The translations under genes were made by a program, and so were the position numbers. 64,000 bases of DNA from Baylisascaris procyonis (taxonomy: Eukaryota > Nematoda > Chromadorea > Rhabditida > Ascarididae). The notes below the pieces were generated by a model. That model was given only the letters and a program-made list of their open reading frames with translations. It was not told the origin of the DNA and ran no database searches. The first letter of the stretch is position 1. Every line of letters starts with the position of its first letter. Below, in pieces: positions 59,001-64,000 of this stretch. The DNA is taken from contig JAZARR010000059.1 of NCBI GenBank assembly GCA_037389465.1, positions 1,284,501 through 1,348,500 on the forward strand, read 5' to 3'.

Positions 59001-61664
59001 TTGAAATACGCCACACTGGAAAGGGAGAAGTTTGAAACAGAAAGGAAACTGAGACTGTCTCAAGTAAGTCGTTTCAGTTCAGCTATCTCATTCATAGATG
59101 CTGTCCTTTCTCAGAAGAAATGCTCTGAAAATTTTTTCCATATTTCATGTTTCCGGATTCTGGATTGTCTTTTAAAGAGCCATTCAAATGCCTACTCCAG
59201 CAGTGCGCTTGCTACTAACGTTTTTTATCGGCAGCATTGCTCTGAGTTGTGCATCTGTGCTGCTCGTATAACACAAACAAAAATTAGCGTATCTTGCCAT
59301 CTTCCTGTAGCTCTTTCTCTTCGTGTTCTTAAATTTTTGTTGTGAAAGTTCTGCTTTTTGTATCCTTCCCTCAGTTGTAGCGTTGTTTTTGTGTTTGTAG
59401 TAGAGATCGCTTTGTTGCTCTCTCACCCTCCATGAAGTCACTCGTTGTCGTCTCAATTTACCATCACTCAACTATTCGTCGGTTTTCTTTGTGTCGTTTA
59501 CGCTTTCGTGAATATCTTAAATCGCTTTAGTTCAAGTCTCATGTGGAATTGTTTATCGAAAAGAGATTTCCGTGGAATCTGGATTTTCCACGTTTTTGCC
59601 ATCATATCTTATCTTCGCGTCGTCTTTTGCGTCATTTTGATAAACGGTCTTGACGAGATTGACTTTTACACTTTCCTAGTTGATCTTTACTAGAACATTT
59701 TTATTCACTCCTTTCAACGGTTCCTTCTTCTTGCTGCTACTAATTAATGCAATCTGTCGTTAATGTTGATTAACGTAATCAGACAATTAGATATTTTCGA
59801 ATAATTTTTTCAACTTTTTTATGCGTCATTTTTCTTACCGTTTCTACAAATTAATTGAAAAATGTGGGGTCGTTGTTCCACTTAGTTAACTTTGCGCCAA
59901 CATGCATTCCATTACATTTTATACAATTTTTCTTGTGCAAAAGCAGCACGGAAGAGGCCAGTCTCTCAAGTGAATTCGTTCCTTTGTATTGCTGTTTTAA
60001 TGCCCTCGCAGACCACATTCTAGTCTTCCTTTTCTTGTCTTTATAAACGGAAAATTATGCAAAATATTCAGAAGTGTAATTCAGCTCGCGTTAGGGACTG
60101 TCATATCACGAGTATATTTGTTCCTAAAGTGTCAGTTTCATAAAGCCTGAGATACTTCGACTCTGTCCTATCATATCCATGCTGTTATTCTGTGGCACAC
60201 TTTTAGTTTCCTCTAGCAACTTCTTTCACTGATCAGAGAACCGTAATTGCGCTGATGGACGTTCAGCATTTGGAAACGTAGAAAGCAAGGTCTTTGTGCG
60301 GAACCCACCTGTGTTTACGCTTGCGCTGACGCTGAGCTGCGTTGTGTTGATGTTGTTTTTCTGTAAGGTGCACTGCCCCTCTGATCATCTTCATCATCCC
60401 CTTCCTATCCTGCTGTGCAATCCACAAGCTCCCTTTTCTCCAGAAAACGAATGATTTTTTTTGGACCAGCTGATTTAGTAGTAGATTGTTCAAGTAGATT
60501 GTTCAAGAGGATGGAAGGTAGCTTATTTGTCTCCTACTGTTACTAGGCAGTGGTGCGTAGACTAGAAATCTCAGCCACTTAAAAAGTTGTTATGGTTGAC
60601 ATATCTGCACTAAAACGTTCCAAACTTTTTATGCATCTCTAGTTTACAATTGCACTGTGTTTTATTCGTGCAAATGACGTCTCATCAGCTCGCTATTCCG
60701 CAGTGGGCTAAAGCTCTTATTTCCAAACGAAATCCTTTGATTTATTGGTCTATTGATTTCCGTTGATTTAACGATGAATTCTTTAAAATTCAATTTCTGC
60801 TTCTCTTTTCATTCCACATTCTCTCGCTTTTTCAAGACCCTTATTGGTAGAGTGCATAAGCCTACTCGTTATATGTATATCCTCACTTTTGCACCCGTCA
60901 CTTTTGCCTTGAAATCACTATTCACTGCATTCCTTCCTGACCAAAACTTCCACAACAATGTCGATGAACTATCATTTGCTGCGCAGCCATCCACATTTTA
61001 GGAGTAATTTATGAGATATTCCGCAAGCAGCGTAGAAAGTAGGCAAGTTCGCGATCGATTGGTCGCTGCGTTTAAGGAACGAAATGTGGCTTATATTAGG
61101 CACAGCCATGATGAAGTGCACGAAACTAGTAAAAACTTTGGTAAGCTTCGTTGTTGTATTTGGCCAGCATAACAGCTTGGCGGTGTATAAGCATGGCCAA
61201 AGTTATTGCTGCTTATTGTTATTGTTGTTGTTGCCGTTATAATATTGTTGTTTTTTCTCCTCTTGGCTCGTATTTCAGCTTCCATATCCACTGCTTTTTT
61301 AATGCATTCTGATTTTATGCCTCTGTAGTTTCTTTTTTTTTTTAATTGCGCACTTCGTCCGCTTCCAGCGTTATTGCATCTGGGCCATAAATCCACTATC
61401 ACGTTGCTGTGCACGTATTTGCTCATTTTTCGAATGTGTATCCGGCCACACATTGAGTTGAAATGGATGGAACTGAATTAAAAGTAGCTCGATCGAAATG
61501 CACCAAACGATTTCAGGCGGAGATAGAGCACTTGAACGAGTCGATGCAAGGCTTCCTGATGCAGCATCAACTACATCCTCAGCTCCATAACGTCCATCTG
61601 CAAGCACAATGCCCATTCCCACACGCAGTGCTCGCTGATGCGATGCGAATTGGTACAGATTCAG
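13948..61664 (+). CDS. hlb-1: Liprin-beta (HLB-1-like) gene, ten-exon model, 3' end outside window
   Basis: This is the span of a multi-exon gene whose joined exons give one open frame of 474 codons plus one base, with matching splice phase at every junction. Liprin-beta proteins are cytoplasmic scaffolds with an N-terminal coiled coil and three C-terminal SAM domains. They bind liprin-alpha and act at presynaptic and adhesion sites; HLB-1 is the C. elegans member. Seen here are the N-terminal helix with LEQLDNIIA, the motif ERPDLETQ followed by NWL, and the coiled-coil strings EKIRDLE and LDLMAEVSNLKLK, which match the family closely. A Ser-rich insert of about 160 residues precedes the coiled coil. 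The SAM domains are not in the window. The coding span exceeds 47 kb, mostly intron. The family call is firm; the exact exon set is inference from splice signals and phase. Confidence 0.85.
16238..16318 (+). repeat. Imperfect short tandem repeat, unit about 25 bp
   Basis: Three degenerate units of the form AAATGAAAT(T/C)GAACTCA(C/T)A follow one another. No coding frame uses them. Confidence 0.5.
16782..16994 (-). CDS. Antisense Cys-containing exon-like ORF in intron 1
   Basis: The minus strand encodes about 70 residues with SCRYCYIF, RQCDPAKGFTEIRMDNGVV, KECKILRIEERWWVP and a stop after FQLFQLM. The spacing of CDP...DNG...C.I...WW looks like a small nematode extracellular domain, which I cannot name. 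There is no clear donor or acceptor, and no other exon on this strand nearby. It may be a gene fragment. Confidence 0.28.
   Translation of the reverse strand: MEISCRYCYIFSPLRQCDPAKGFTEIRMDNGVVATISKECKILRIEERWWVPLQKNFGVVIEKFQLFQLM
17305..17800 (+). repeat. Dispersed repeat, copy 1
   Basis: This copy aligns along about 500 bases with 22137-22665 in the same orientation. Shared blocks include GAAGGATTC, CTTCTCTTTCGAGGCTC, CGTCGCTCC, ACAGA.CCTTGGCA, TCACGCCCGA, AGCACACTGAT and CATC.CTTACA.. at the end. Identity looks like roughly 70-75% by eye, with small indels. No coding frame is conserved between the copies. It is probably a non-autonomous transposable element of unknown class. Confidence 0.8.
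19534..19611 (+). repeat. Perfect 39 bp tandem duplication
   Basis: Two identical, adjacent 39-base units run 19534-19572 and 19573-19611. Each contains GTGGTTCTAAGTGTC. Since 39 is a multiple of three, the duplication keeps an overlapping reading frame open (VVLSVIFVPTE twice), which accounts for an ORF of 128 residues here. The perfect identity suggests a recent event. Confidence 0.9.
20131..20161. repeat. 12 bp stem inverted repeat (hairpin)
   Basis: CGCAGAGTGTGT at 20131-20142 pairs with ACACACTCTGTG at 20150-20161, with one G-T pair and a 7-base loop GCTAACG. As RNA this is a stable hairpin. There is no U-run after it and no longer stem that would suggest a microRNA precursor. Confidence 0.6.
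22137..22665 (+). repeat. Dispersed repeat, copy 2
   Basis: This is the second copy of the family at 17305-17800, about 4.8 kb downstream and in the same orientation, both inside liprin intron 1. It differs by a G-rich insertion at about 22313-22340, placed just before the shared GTCGTCGCTCC. The two copies have diverged independently, so the insertion is not recent. Confidence 0.8.
23904..24071. mobile_element. MITE-like element with 15 bp terminal inverted repeats
   Basis: The sequence TAACTCGATGAGTTT at 23904-23918 is matched by its exact reverse complement, AAACTCATCGAGTTA, at 24057-24071. The enclosed 168 bp is AT-rich and non-coding. Perfect 15 bp ends at this spacing are unlikely by chance. 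The size and structure fit a miniature inverted-repeat transposable element. The flanks are T/A-rich, so a TA target duplication cannot be told apart from background. Confidence 0.55.
24181..24196 (+). repeat. Poly-G run, 16 bases
   Basis: This is the longest of several plus-strand G runs in intron 1. Others are at 19380-19389, 21055-21066, 22313-22340 (interrupted), 22949-22956 and 23124-23137. Confidence 0.95.
31867..32175 (-). CDS. Antisense acidic ORF in intron 1
   Basis: After a possible acceptor GTTTCGGCAG, the minus strand is open for about 102 codons to a TGA at 31867. It encodes an acidic, Ser-rich start (FEDSDSSNEIALKESDDPDS), a linker, then NWIRNKAEDTAWLFQLKEVQ and CEAQCEVISELENA. 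The text looks coding. However, the nearest upstream exon-like piece, between TTTCAG at 32301 and ATG|GTAAGG at 32266, leaves a phase that does not lead into this frame. A nested gene, a pseudogene or chance are all possible. Confidence 0.3.
   Translation of the reverse strand, partial: ARSTRLRMPPLFEDSDSSNEIALKESDDPDSTDVQGGQTKSSSNDANVAGALGGEEGLQNDKSAISQNWIRNKAEDTAWLFQLKEVQRCEAQCEVISELENA
34138..34253 (+). CDS. hlb-1: Liprin-beta exon 2
   Basis: The exon follows the acceptor GATTTTTCAG. Only one frame is open, the one completing the Gly codon of exon 1. It encodes 38 residues, polar and rich in Ser, Asn and His, including NPNYMMDTHH and STTSDYSNRN. The donor is AAG|GTTTTT, weaker than usual, and leaves phase 0. 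The position fits the short variable linker after the N-terminal helix of liprin-beta, but there is no strong residue match, so the assignment rests on phase and splice sites. Confidence 0.65.
34447..34536 (+). CDS. hlb-1: Possible liprin-beta exon 3 (tentative)
   Basis: This stretch of 90 bases is open in the frame that exon 2 leaves and exon 4 needs (phase 0 on both sides). It begins just after a TAG that would serve as acceptor and ends at CTG|GTCAGT. It encodes 30 residues including SEYFMNWAGDSRHSN and FNPIGDK. The acceptor lacks a pyrimidine tract, so it may be skipped, alternative or not an exon. Leaving it out does not break the frame. Confidence 0.45.
34669..34827 (+). CDS. hlb-1: Liprin-beta exon 4
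   Basis: The exon has acceptor GAATGCAG and a good donor, CGT|GTAAGC. It is 53 codons, phase 0 on both sides. It encodes an acidic, Ser-rich stretch (NSGTSSGEDSPPSDIP) followed by NVPNIFEAFLR. The latter corresponds to the helical segment of liprin-beta that reads LVEDLRGLLE in vertebrates. The 34627 ATG sometimes chosen for this frame lies upstream of the acceptor and is not needed. Confidence 0.75.
34828..36109 (+). other. Intron between exons 4 and 5
   Basis: No coding content is supported. The C-rich tract at 35995-36050, just before exon 5, is an unusually long pyrimidine run. Confidence 0.6.
36110..36202 (+). CDS. hlb-1: Liprin-beta exon 5
   Basis: The acceptor is TTTATTTAG, preceded by a very long C-rich pyrimidine stretch at 35995-36050, and the donor is GTG|GTGAGT. 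It encodes 31 residues, AIDKNELMERPDLETQL then IMNWLCGVDG. This matches the conserved N-terminal liprin-beta region that ends ETLVEWLQS in vertebrates. It continues the helix begun at the end of exon 4, with phase 0 on both sides. This is one of the more secure exons. Confidence 0.82.
36614..36871 (-). CDS. Antisense exon-like ORF 2 in liprin intron
   Basis: This is a minus-strand frame of 85 residues ending in a stop. It contains FKVLFAHRKAKVSNASGKYL and GDTLLGHGYRYPYAGHSN, and ends NAANEHIVQ. The composition is protein-like and not repeat-like. It lies downstream, on the same strand, of the ORF at 37125-37301, and may be the C-terminal exon of the same nested gene. No family is recognised. 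Confidence 0.28.
   Translation of the reverse strand: MLLGANTFAVSCGQISPFKVLFAHRKAKVSNASGKYLASNTTLTQNLKERVTQDGDTLLGHGYRYPYAGHSNVTSYNAANEHIVQ
37125..37301 (-). CDS. Antisense exon-like ORF 1 in liprin intron
   Basis: Between AAAGTGCAG and the possible donor CTAAG|GTAGCC the minus strand is open for 58 codons. They include DAQGAQAEVIVVNALQEML, then NDFCDARNKVLCFCGANVCF. The Cys pattern (DFC, CFCG, VC) is of the kind seen in extracellular nematode domains, but I cannot name it. It could be an exon of a nested gene together with the ORF at 36614-36871. The joining exons between them are not clear. Confidence 0.3.
38858..39163 (-). pseudogene. Possible endonuclease fragment of a non-LTR element
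   Basis: A minus-strand frame of 101 residues contains FASIGSDHLPLVEV. The SDHLPLV string is the closing His motif of exonuclease-endonuclease-phosphatase domains, as found in APE-type endonucleases of non-LTR retrotransposons. The earlier catalytic motifs are not recognisable and the frame stops soon after. It lies in the intron between liprin exons 5 and 6, on the opposite strand. A chance match is quite possible. Confidence 0.25.
39601..39791 (+). CDS. hlb-1: Liprin-beta Ser-rich exon 6 (or alternative first exon)
   Basis: The frame is open from a TTAG acceptor at 39600, with an ATG at 39604, to the donor CAG|GTAAAC. It encodes a low-complexity, Ser- and Gly-rich segment with SFPDNLDGSISDLRSE, SPNSESLSTG and GSILGSTGSS. 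Phase 0 at the start matches exon 5 and phase 2 at the end matches exon 7. The acceptor has a poor pyrimidine tract and the ATG is only three bases in, so this could be an alternative first exon driven by an internal promoter. The opposite strand also reads open here, but without matching splice sites. Confidence 0.6.
40391..40433 (+). CDS. Candidate alternative micro-exon
   Basis: This 43-base stretch has excellent splice signals: a C/T-rich tract from about 40350 ending CTTTTTCCCAG, and the donor AGT|GTGAGTTTT. It takes the phase 2 left by exon 6 and encodes FRYPRMSIHSMKSS, ending in phase 0. It cannot be followed by exon 7 in the reading frame used here, because that would hit a TAG. It could instead splice directly to a phase-0 exon such as 54987. 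If used, it would be an alternative to exon 7. Confidence 0.4.
41297..41597 (+). CDS. hlb-1: Liprin-beta Ser/Pro-rich exon 7
   Basis: The exon starts after TTAAAG at 41296 and ends CGA|GTGAGT. It begins with the one base that completes the Arg codon from exon 6. It encodes 100 residues of disordered, Ser- and Pro-rich protein: HYSDSGFSSTLSSGSSCS, LPPPPPYRMRS, HRSLSDSKYG, then a Gly-rich tail. HRSLSDS is the kind of basic-Ser motif kinases and 14-3-3 proteins use. A second frame is open from 41383 but closes upstream, so it cannot use this acceptor. The assignment to the gene rests on phase, strand and position. Confidence 0.62.
50598..50867 (-). CDS. Antisense exon-like ORF, unknown function
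   Basis: A minus-strand frame encodes 83 residues from an ATG at 50849, and 89 if counted from a CTTAG acceptor at 50868. It has the balanced composition of a real soluble helical protein: ILSKETQNFYGFFNKLLKEA, VLVMKDYREPSQVDEAFL, then DSEIDALKTFMKQLGQ and a C-terminal QCNAI. I do not recognise the family. It could be the last exon of a nested gene or of a retrocopy within the 13.4 kb liprin intron. I see no convincing partner exon upstream on this strand. Confidence 0.4.
   Translation of the reverse strand, partial: YKGRTDMGLKILSKETQNFYGFFNKLLKEAGVLVMKDYREPSQVDEAFLVIRGIPGMIRSTSKAKDSEIDALKTFMKQLGQASPQCNAI
52378..52446 (+). mobile_element. Possible non-LTR retrotransposon 3' tail
   Basis: The stretch contains CGCCGAAACGTCG followed by a short tail of AATAATAATAAATAAA. 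The CCGAAACG core next to a short A/T-rich simple repeat resembles the 3' ends of several invertebrate LINE and Penelope-type elements. A run of 16 A lies just upstream at 52321-52336. No reverse transcriptase is seen next to it, so at most this is a 5'-truncated copy. Confidence 0.3.
52835..53700 (+). pseudogene. Decayed mariner transposase
   Basis: In shifting plus-strand frames this stretch reads as a mariner-family transposase from near the N-terminus to the C-terminus. Recognisable pieces in order are ENVKPCEIHGRKLQQYC, SRVYEWVETF, SVHEQQRSGCLSG, VTDEVG, DIIRANRRI, YRELCAR-stop-VPRMLSDERK and VHHCEAES, then YHLFRSMKSA near 53620. These correspond to the helix-turn-helix DNA-binding half and the DDE/D catalytic half. 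The first catalytic motif, normally GDE-TW, is changed to SEMRTD. The second (HDNARPH in the family) reads HDKGMP with the Asp kept. At least six stops and several frameshifts break it, so it is dead. It sits inside the 13.4 kb intron. I did not find its terminal repeats. Confidence 0.82.
54987..55100 (+). CDS. hlb-1: Liprin-beta coiled-coil exon 8
   Basis: The acceptor is CTTAATAG and the donor is GAT|GTAAGT, phase 0 on both sides, 38 codons. The protein VTVLTEQVGAQKEKIRDLE, followed by KLDSTEELLQD, matches vertebrate liprin-beta (VLTDQVEAQGEKIRDLE, KLNATEEMLQQ) nearly residue for residue. It forms part of the N-terminal coiled coil that mediates liprin self-association. The exon begins with GTG, here a Val codon inside the protein and not a start. 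This is one of the two exons that identify the gene. Confidence 0.93.
55101..58931 (+). other. Intron between exons 8 and 9
   Basis: About 3.8 kb of AT-rich sequence. I see no gene, repeat or RNA in it. Confidence 0.6.
58932..59063 (+). CDS. hlb-1: Liprin-beta coiled-coil exon 9
   Basis: The acceptor is CGCTTTCAG and the donor is CAA|GTAAGT, phase 0 on both sides, 44 codons. It encodes LESKKLDLMAEVSNLKLKY followed by LEREKFETERKLRLSQ. Vertebrate liprin-beta has LETQKLDLMAEISNLKLK at the same place, directly after the segment in exon 8. The heptad pattern is continuous with exon 8. The ORF continues past the donor by chance to 59345; that extension is intron. Confidence 0.93.
59064..61516 (+). 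other. Intron between exons 9 and 10
   Basis: About 2.5 kb. The ORF continuing from exon 9 to 59345 is read-through into intron. Nothing else is supported. Confidence 0.6.
61517..61664 (+). CDS. hlb-1: Liprin-beta exon 10
   Basis: The acceptor is CGATTTCAG at 61516 and the donor is TCAG|GTATGA. It starts in phase 0, as exon 9 requires, and ends in phase 1. It encodes AEIEHLNESMQGFLMQHQL, a continuation of the coiled coil, then a Gln/His-rich linker (HPQLHNVHLQAQ) and HAVLADAMRIGTDSG. The linker is not conserved in vertebrate liprin-beta. A 164-residue ORF on the opposite strand (61371-61865) is antisense to this exon and is not a gene. Confidence 0.72.
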
Positions 61665-64000
61665 GTATGAGAGCATGTACACAGACACCTTCCGCCTCGT
61701 TTTCCGATTAGAGGTTTTCATTTTTTTTTTTTTTTTTGATGTTTGAAGATCATCACTGAAGCATTGGAGAAGATCACTGAGTAATCTTTGGCGAACATGT
61801 GCCGTTAACATTCTTTCGGTTGTTGATTCGAATGGTTGAAACAACACTCGTTTGCTAGCTGTCACTTACGTAATACACGAAAATGAAGGACAGTTATTGG
61901 GCGTGTGATATGACTTGTATGATTGCATTCAAACGTCACGTTTCAGTACCTAAAATTTTTCTGCTTATTGGTGGGATTGAATTTTTATCTATTAAATACC
62001 CCCTGTTGCTTCATTACCTAGTTTACAATTTTGAGCATTGCTGCAGTTGGTTGTTTCTTGAGTTTTAAACTACCGTGACTACAAAAGAGCGCTTCTAAAC
62101 TCATTGTAGATTTCAACAAGCAGTCTCGAACAATATTTTGCAACCTCGGATCCTATGTGTTTCTAGCGAATAGCAAACATCGAGGTATAAAACCGTGCGG
62201 AACGCACGCAATTTATACGCAATTTTTATCACGCAATTTATAAATTGTTTCCATAACGTCTTTGCTTGGAAAACAATGTGAAAAACATCAGAACGATGAA
62301 AAGCACTGTGCAGACTATCGGAGAACTGCGGAAGGACTGGAAGAGGAAAGGAAGGAAGGGGCGTGAACAATTGACTGAAAACATCGAAATATATGGGAGA
62401 TTCCTCTTCCTCCTCCTCGTTGCCACTGATCGCTGCCACAAATGAATCGCTGTTTTGAAAGAGACGGGTAAATGCTTACCAAATGAGGGCGGTTGGTTTA
62501 AGAACACTGCCGGGAGTTTTTGGAGTATTCTTACTCCTTCGTTCAAAAACGTCGGGTTTTCAATTGTGTTTCTCTTACAGAAGCTTTTTGCTTCCTTTGA
62601 ATGAATTAGAAAAGGCGAACTGATCTAAGTTTAGAATTTGACCGAAATAAACGGCACATCGATAAACGGTAAGGGCACAATTTTCCGCACGTGAGAAGCA
62701 TCAAAAATCGTCTAAGATGAGACAAATAAAGCGCATCGAAAATTTCTATATTAAAAGGGAGCGCAGCGAGCTGAAGAATTCCCACGCTTAAGGCGTACTG
62801 AGTTCAATTCCGCACATATTGTGCACTTTATACCGATAGAGATACTATACAAGCTGCTCCACGAGCTTCTTCTGAGTACGACTTACGCAGTGTGCGCTAT
62901 ATTTCTGAACACGATTGGTGTGATTGCTCGAATTGTACTTATAAGAACAACCTATTCAAATCATGCTTTCATTTGTCCCCATTGTTCATGGATAATGTAG
63001 CTGTGTGAGTTTCGCAGTCGGCGATTGTCAAACATTCACAAAGGAGATTTGCACAAAAATTGCAAGTGTCGGGCATCCATATAGAGATTTATTAAACCTG
63101 AGGCAACGAAAAATGAGACATCGAGGGATCATTGTAAATTAAGTTTATCTGCTCCTCGAATATTCAAGTTTCTGCTGCAGCCAACACGGATATATTCATC
63201 AGTCTGCAGCACGCTTCCCACACGATAAAACTATTTTTCATTAGTCTTTAAAAATGTGGCAATCGAATGCATCTTCCAGAAACTTTTTGTCTCCATAAGT
63301 CGGCTATTTTTTACTAAAAGGAGCTAATAATTTTCTGTCATTTTGAAAGAAATACGCTGGCTAATTTTACAGCAGAAATCCCGAGGAGCATAATAGGCGC
63401 CCAAATACTAAAGTTTTTGTAAAATTTCAGCGTTTAAGGATTCCTCAGAAAGTTGCTTATTTTCCGTAACTCTTAATGGGCCAGATGGCTGTAACCACAG
63501 CATCGATGATTGTTCAGATAATTAAGGCCATCGGTTATTTCAGTAATCGTTAGCGTAAAAGGAATGAATTTGTAGAGTTTGTTGTGCTCACATGATAATG
63601 AAAAAAAAAATGGAGGCACAATGCAGAGCATCGTTCTCCTCCAAGTTTTCTGCAAATGGCTAGTGAAGGATGAGAGATGAACGCGGGATAAAATGAGAGC
63701 TGAGTTCGTCAGCGAAGCTGACTGAATGTAAATACGAAGAGCGTGTTCGGAGCCGATTTCAGTTCCTGTATCCTCATTGATGGTGTTTTCGTGATAGTTT
63801 GAAAAAGATGATCAAATTGCGAACAGAGTTCTCAAATATATTTCGTTTTTCCTTATTCAGAGCTTCTTATTTGCTAGATCTTATGCTATTTGGCATTACT
63901 AGAACACTTAGGAACATGCTAGTGTATGCTGTAGTTCGGAGTCCTATGTCAGTTTCACCAGATGGGACACTTGCTTATTTCACTCATTTGAAGAGTATAG
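61665..64000 (+). other. Intron after exon 10, to window edge
   Basis: The gene continues beyond the window. Besides the weak candidate at 63431 there is a good acceptor (CTTATTCAG) near 63861, after which one plus-strand frame stays open to the edge. It has no recognisable liprin content. Confidence 0.45.
63431..63532 (+). CDS. Possible next liprin-beta exon (weak)
   Basis: After the clear acceptor AAAATTTCAG at 63430 the frame that exon 10 leaves (two bases to complete a codon) stays open for about 33 codons, encoding AFKDSSESCLFSVTLNGPDG. It then reaches a TAA. The possible donors inside it, TCC|GTAACT and GCT|GTAACC, are weak. There is no recognisable liprin sequence. The right boundary given is the stop of the open frame, not a proven donor. 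Confidence 0.25.

Noticed and set aside
61371..61865. 164-residue minus-strand ORF
   Set aside because: It is antisense to liprin exon 10, which has splice sites and phase that fit; the ORF contains poly-Lys from a poly-T tract and no recognisable domain.
62757..62830. tRNA-Leu-like anticodon loop (CTTAAGG) followed by GTTCAATTC
   Set aside because: Only three of five anticodon-stem pairs form and neither acceptor nor T-stem pairs; at best a decayed fragment.

Overview
The window looks like nuclear DNA of a nematode, most likely clade V and possibly a strongylid. It is AT-rich and gene-sparse. Introns are very long and most acceptors read (T)TTCAG. There is a decayed mariner transposase. The one gene I can name matches liprin-beta (C. 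elegans HLB-1) in protein sequence. There are no bacterial-style operons, and the long open frames between exons are mostly chance or antisense readings.

One plus-strand gene dominates. Its first exon carries a likely start codon at 13986, and it runs off the right edge. I assembled ten exons: 13948-14064, 34138-34253, 34447-34536 (tentative), 34669-34827, 36110-36202, 39601-39791, 41297-41597, 54987-55100, 58932-59063 and 61517-61664. Joined, they read as one uninterrupted frame of 474 codons plus one base, and every splice phase agrees. The diagnostic pieces are the N-terminal helix (LEQLDNIIA), the ERPDLETQ...WL segment, and the coiled-coil segments LTEQVGAQKEKIRDLE and KLDLMAEVSNLKLK. The C-terminal SAM domains expected of a liprin lie beyond the window. 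Intron 1 is about 20 kb and the intron from 41598 to 54986 about 13.4 kb.

Region by region: 1-13947 is 5' flank with two long AT microsatellites and no gene I can support. 14065-34137 is intron 1, with a pair of dispersed ~500 bp repeats, a 168 bp MITE-like element, a perfect 39 bp tandem duplication, a strong hairpin, several long G runs and a few antisense ORFs. 34138-41597 holds the N-terminal and Ser-rich exons, with a possible antisense nested gene at 36614-37301. 41598-54986 is an intron with a dead mariner copy, a retrotransposon-like 3' tail and an antisense exon-like ORF. 54987-61664 holds the coiled-coil exons. 61665-64000 is the start of the next intron, with one possible further exon.

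The product is expected to be a cytoplasmic scaffold that pairs with liprin-alpha at presynaptic or adhesion sites. No undescribed system is evident. The most informative points are the scale and alternative exons of this gene, the missing coiled-coil segment, and the small repeats and antisense ORFs inside its introns.
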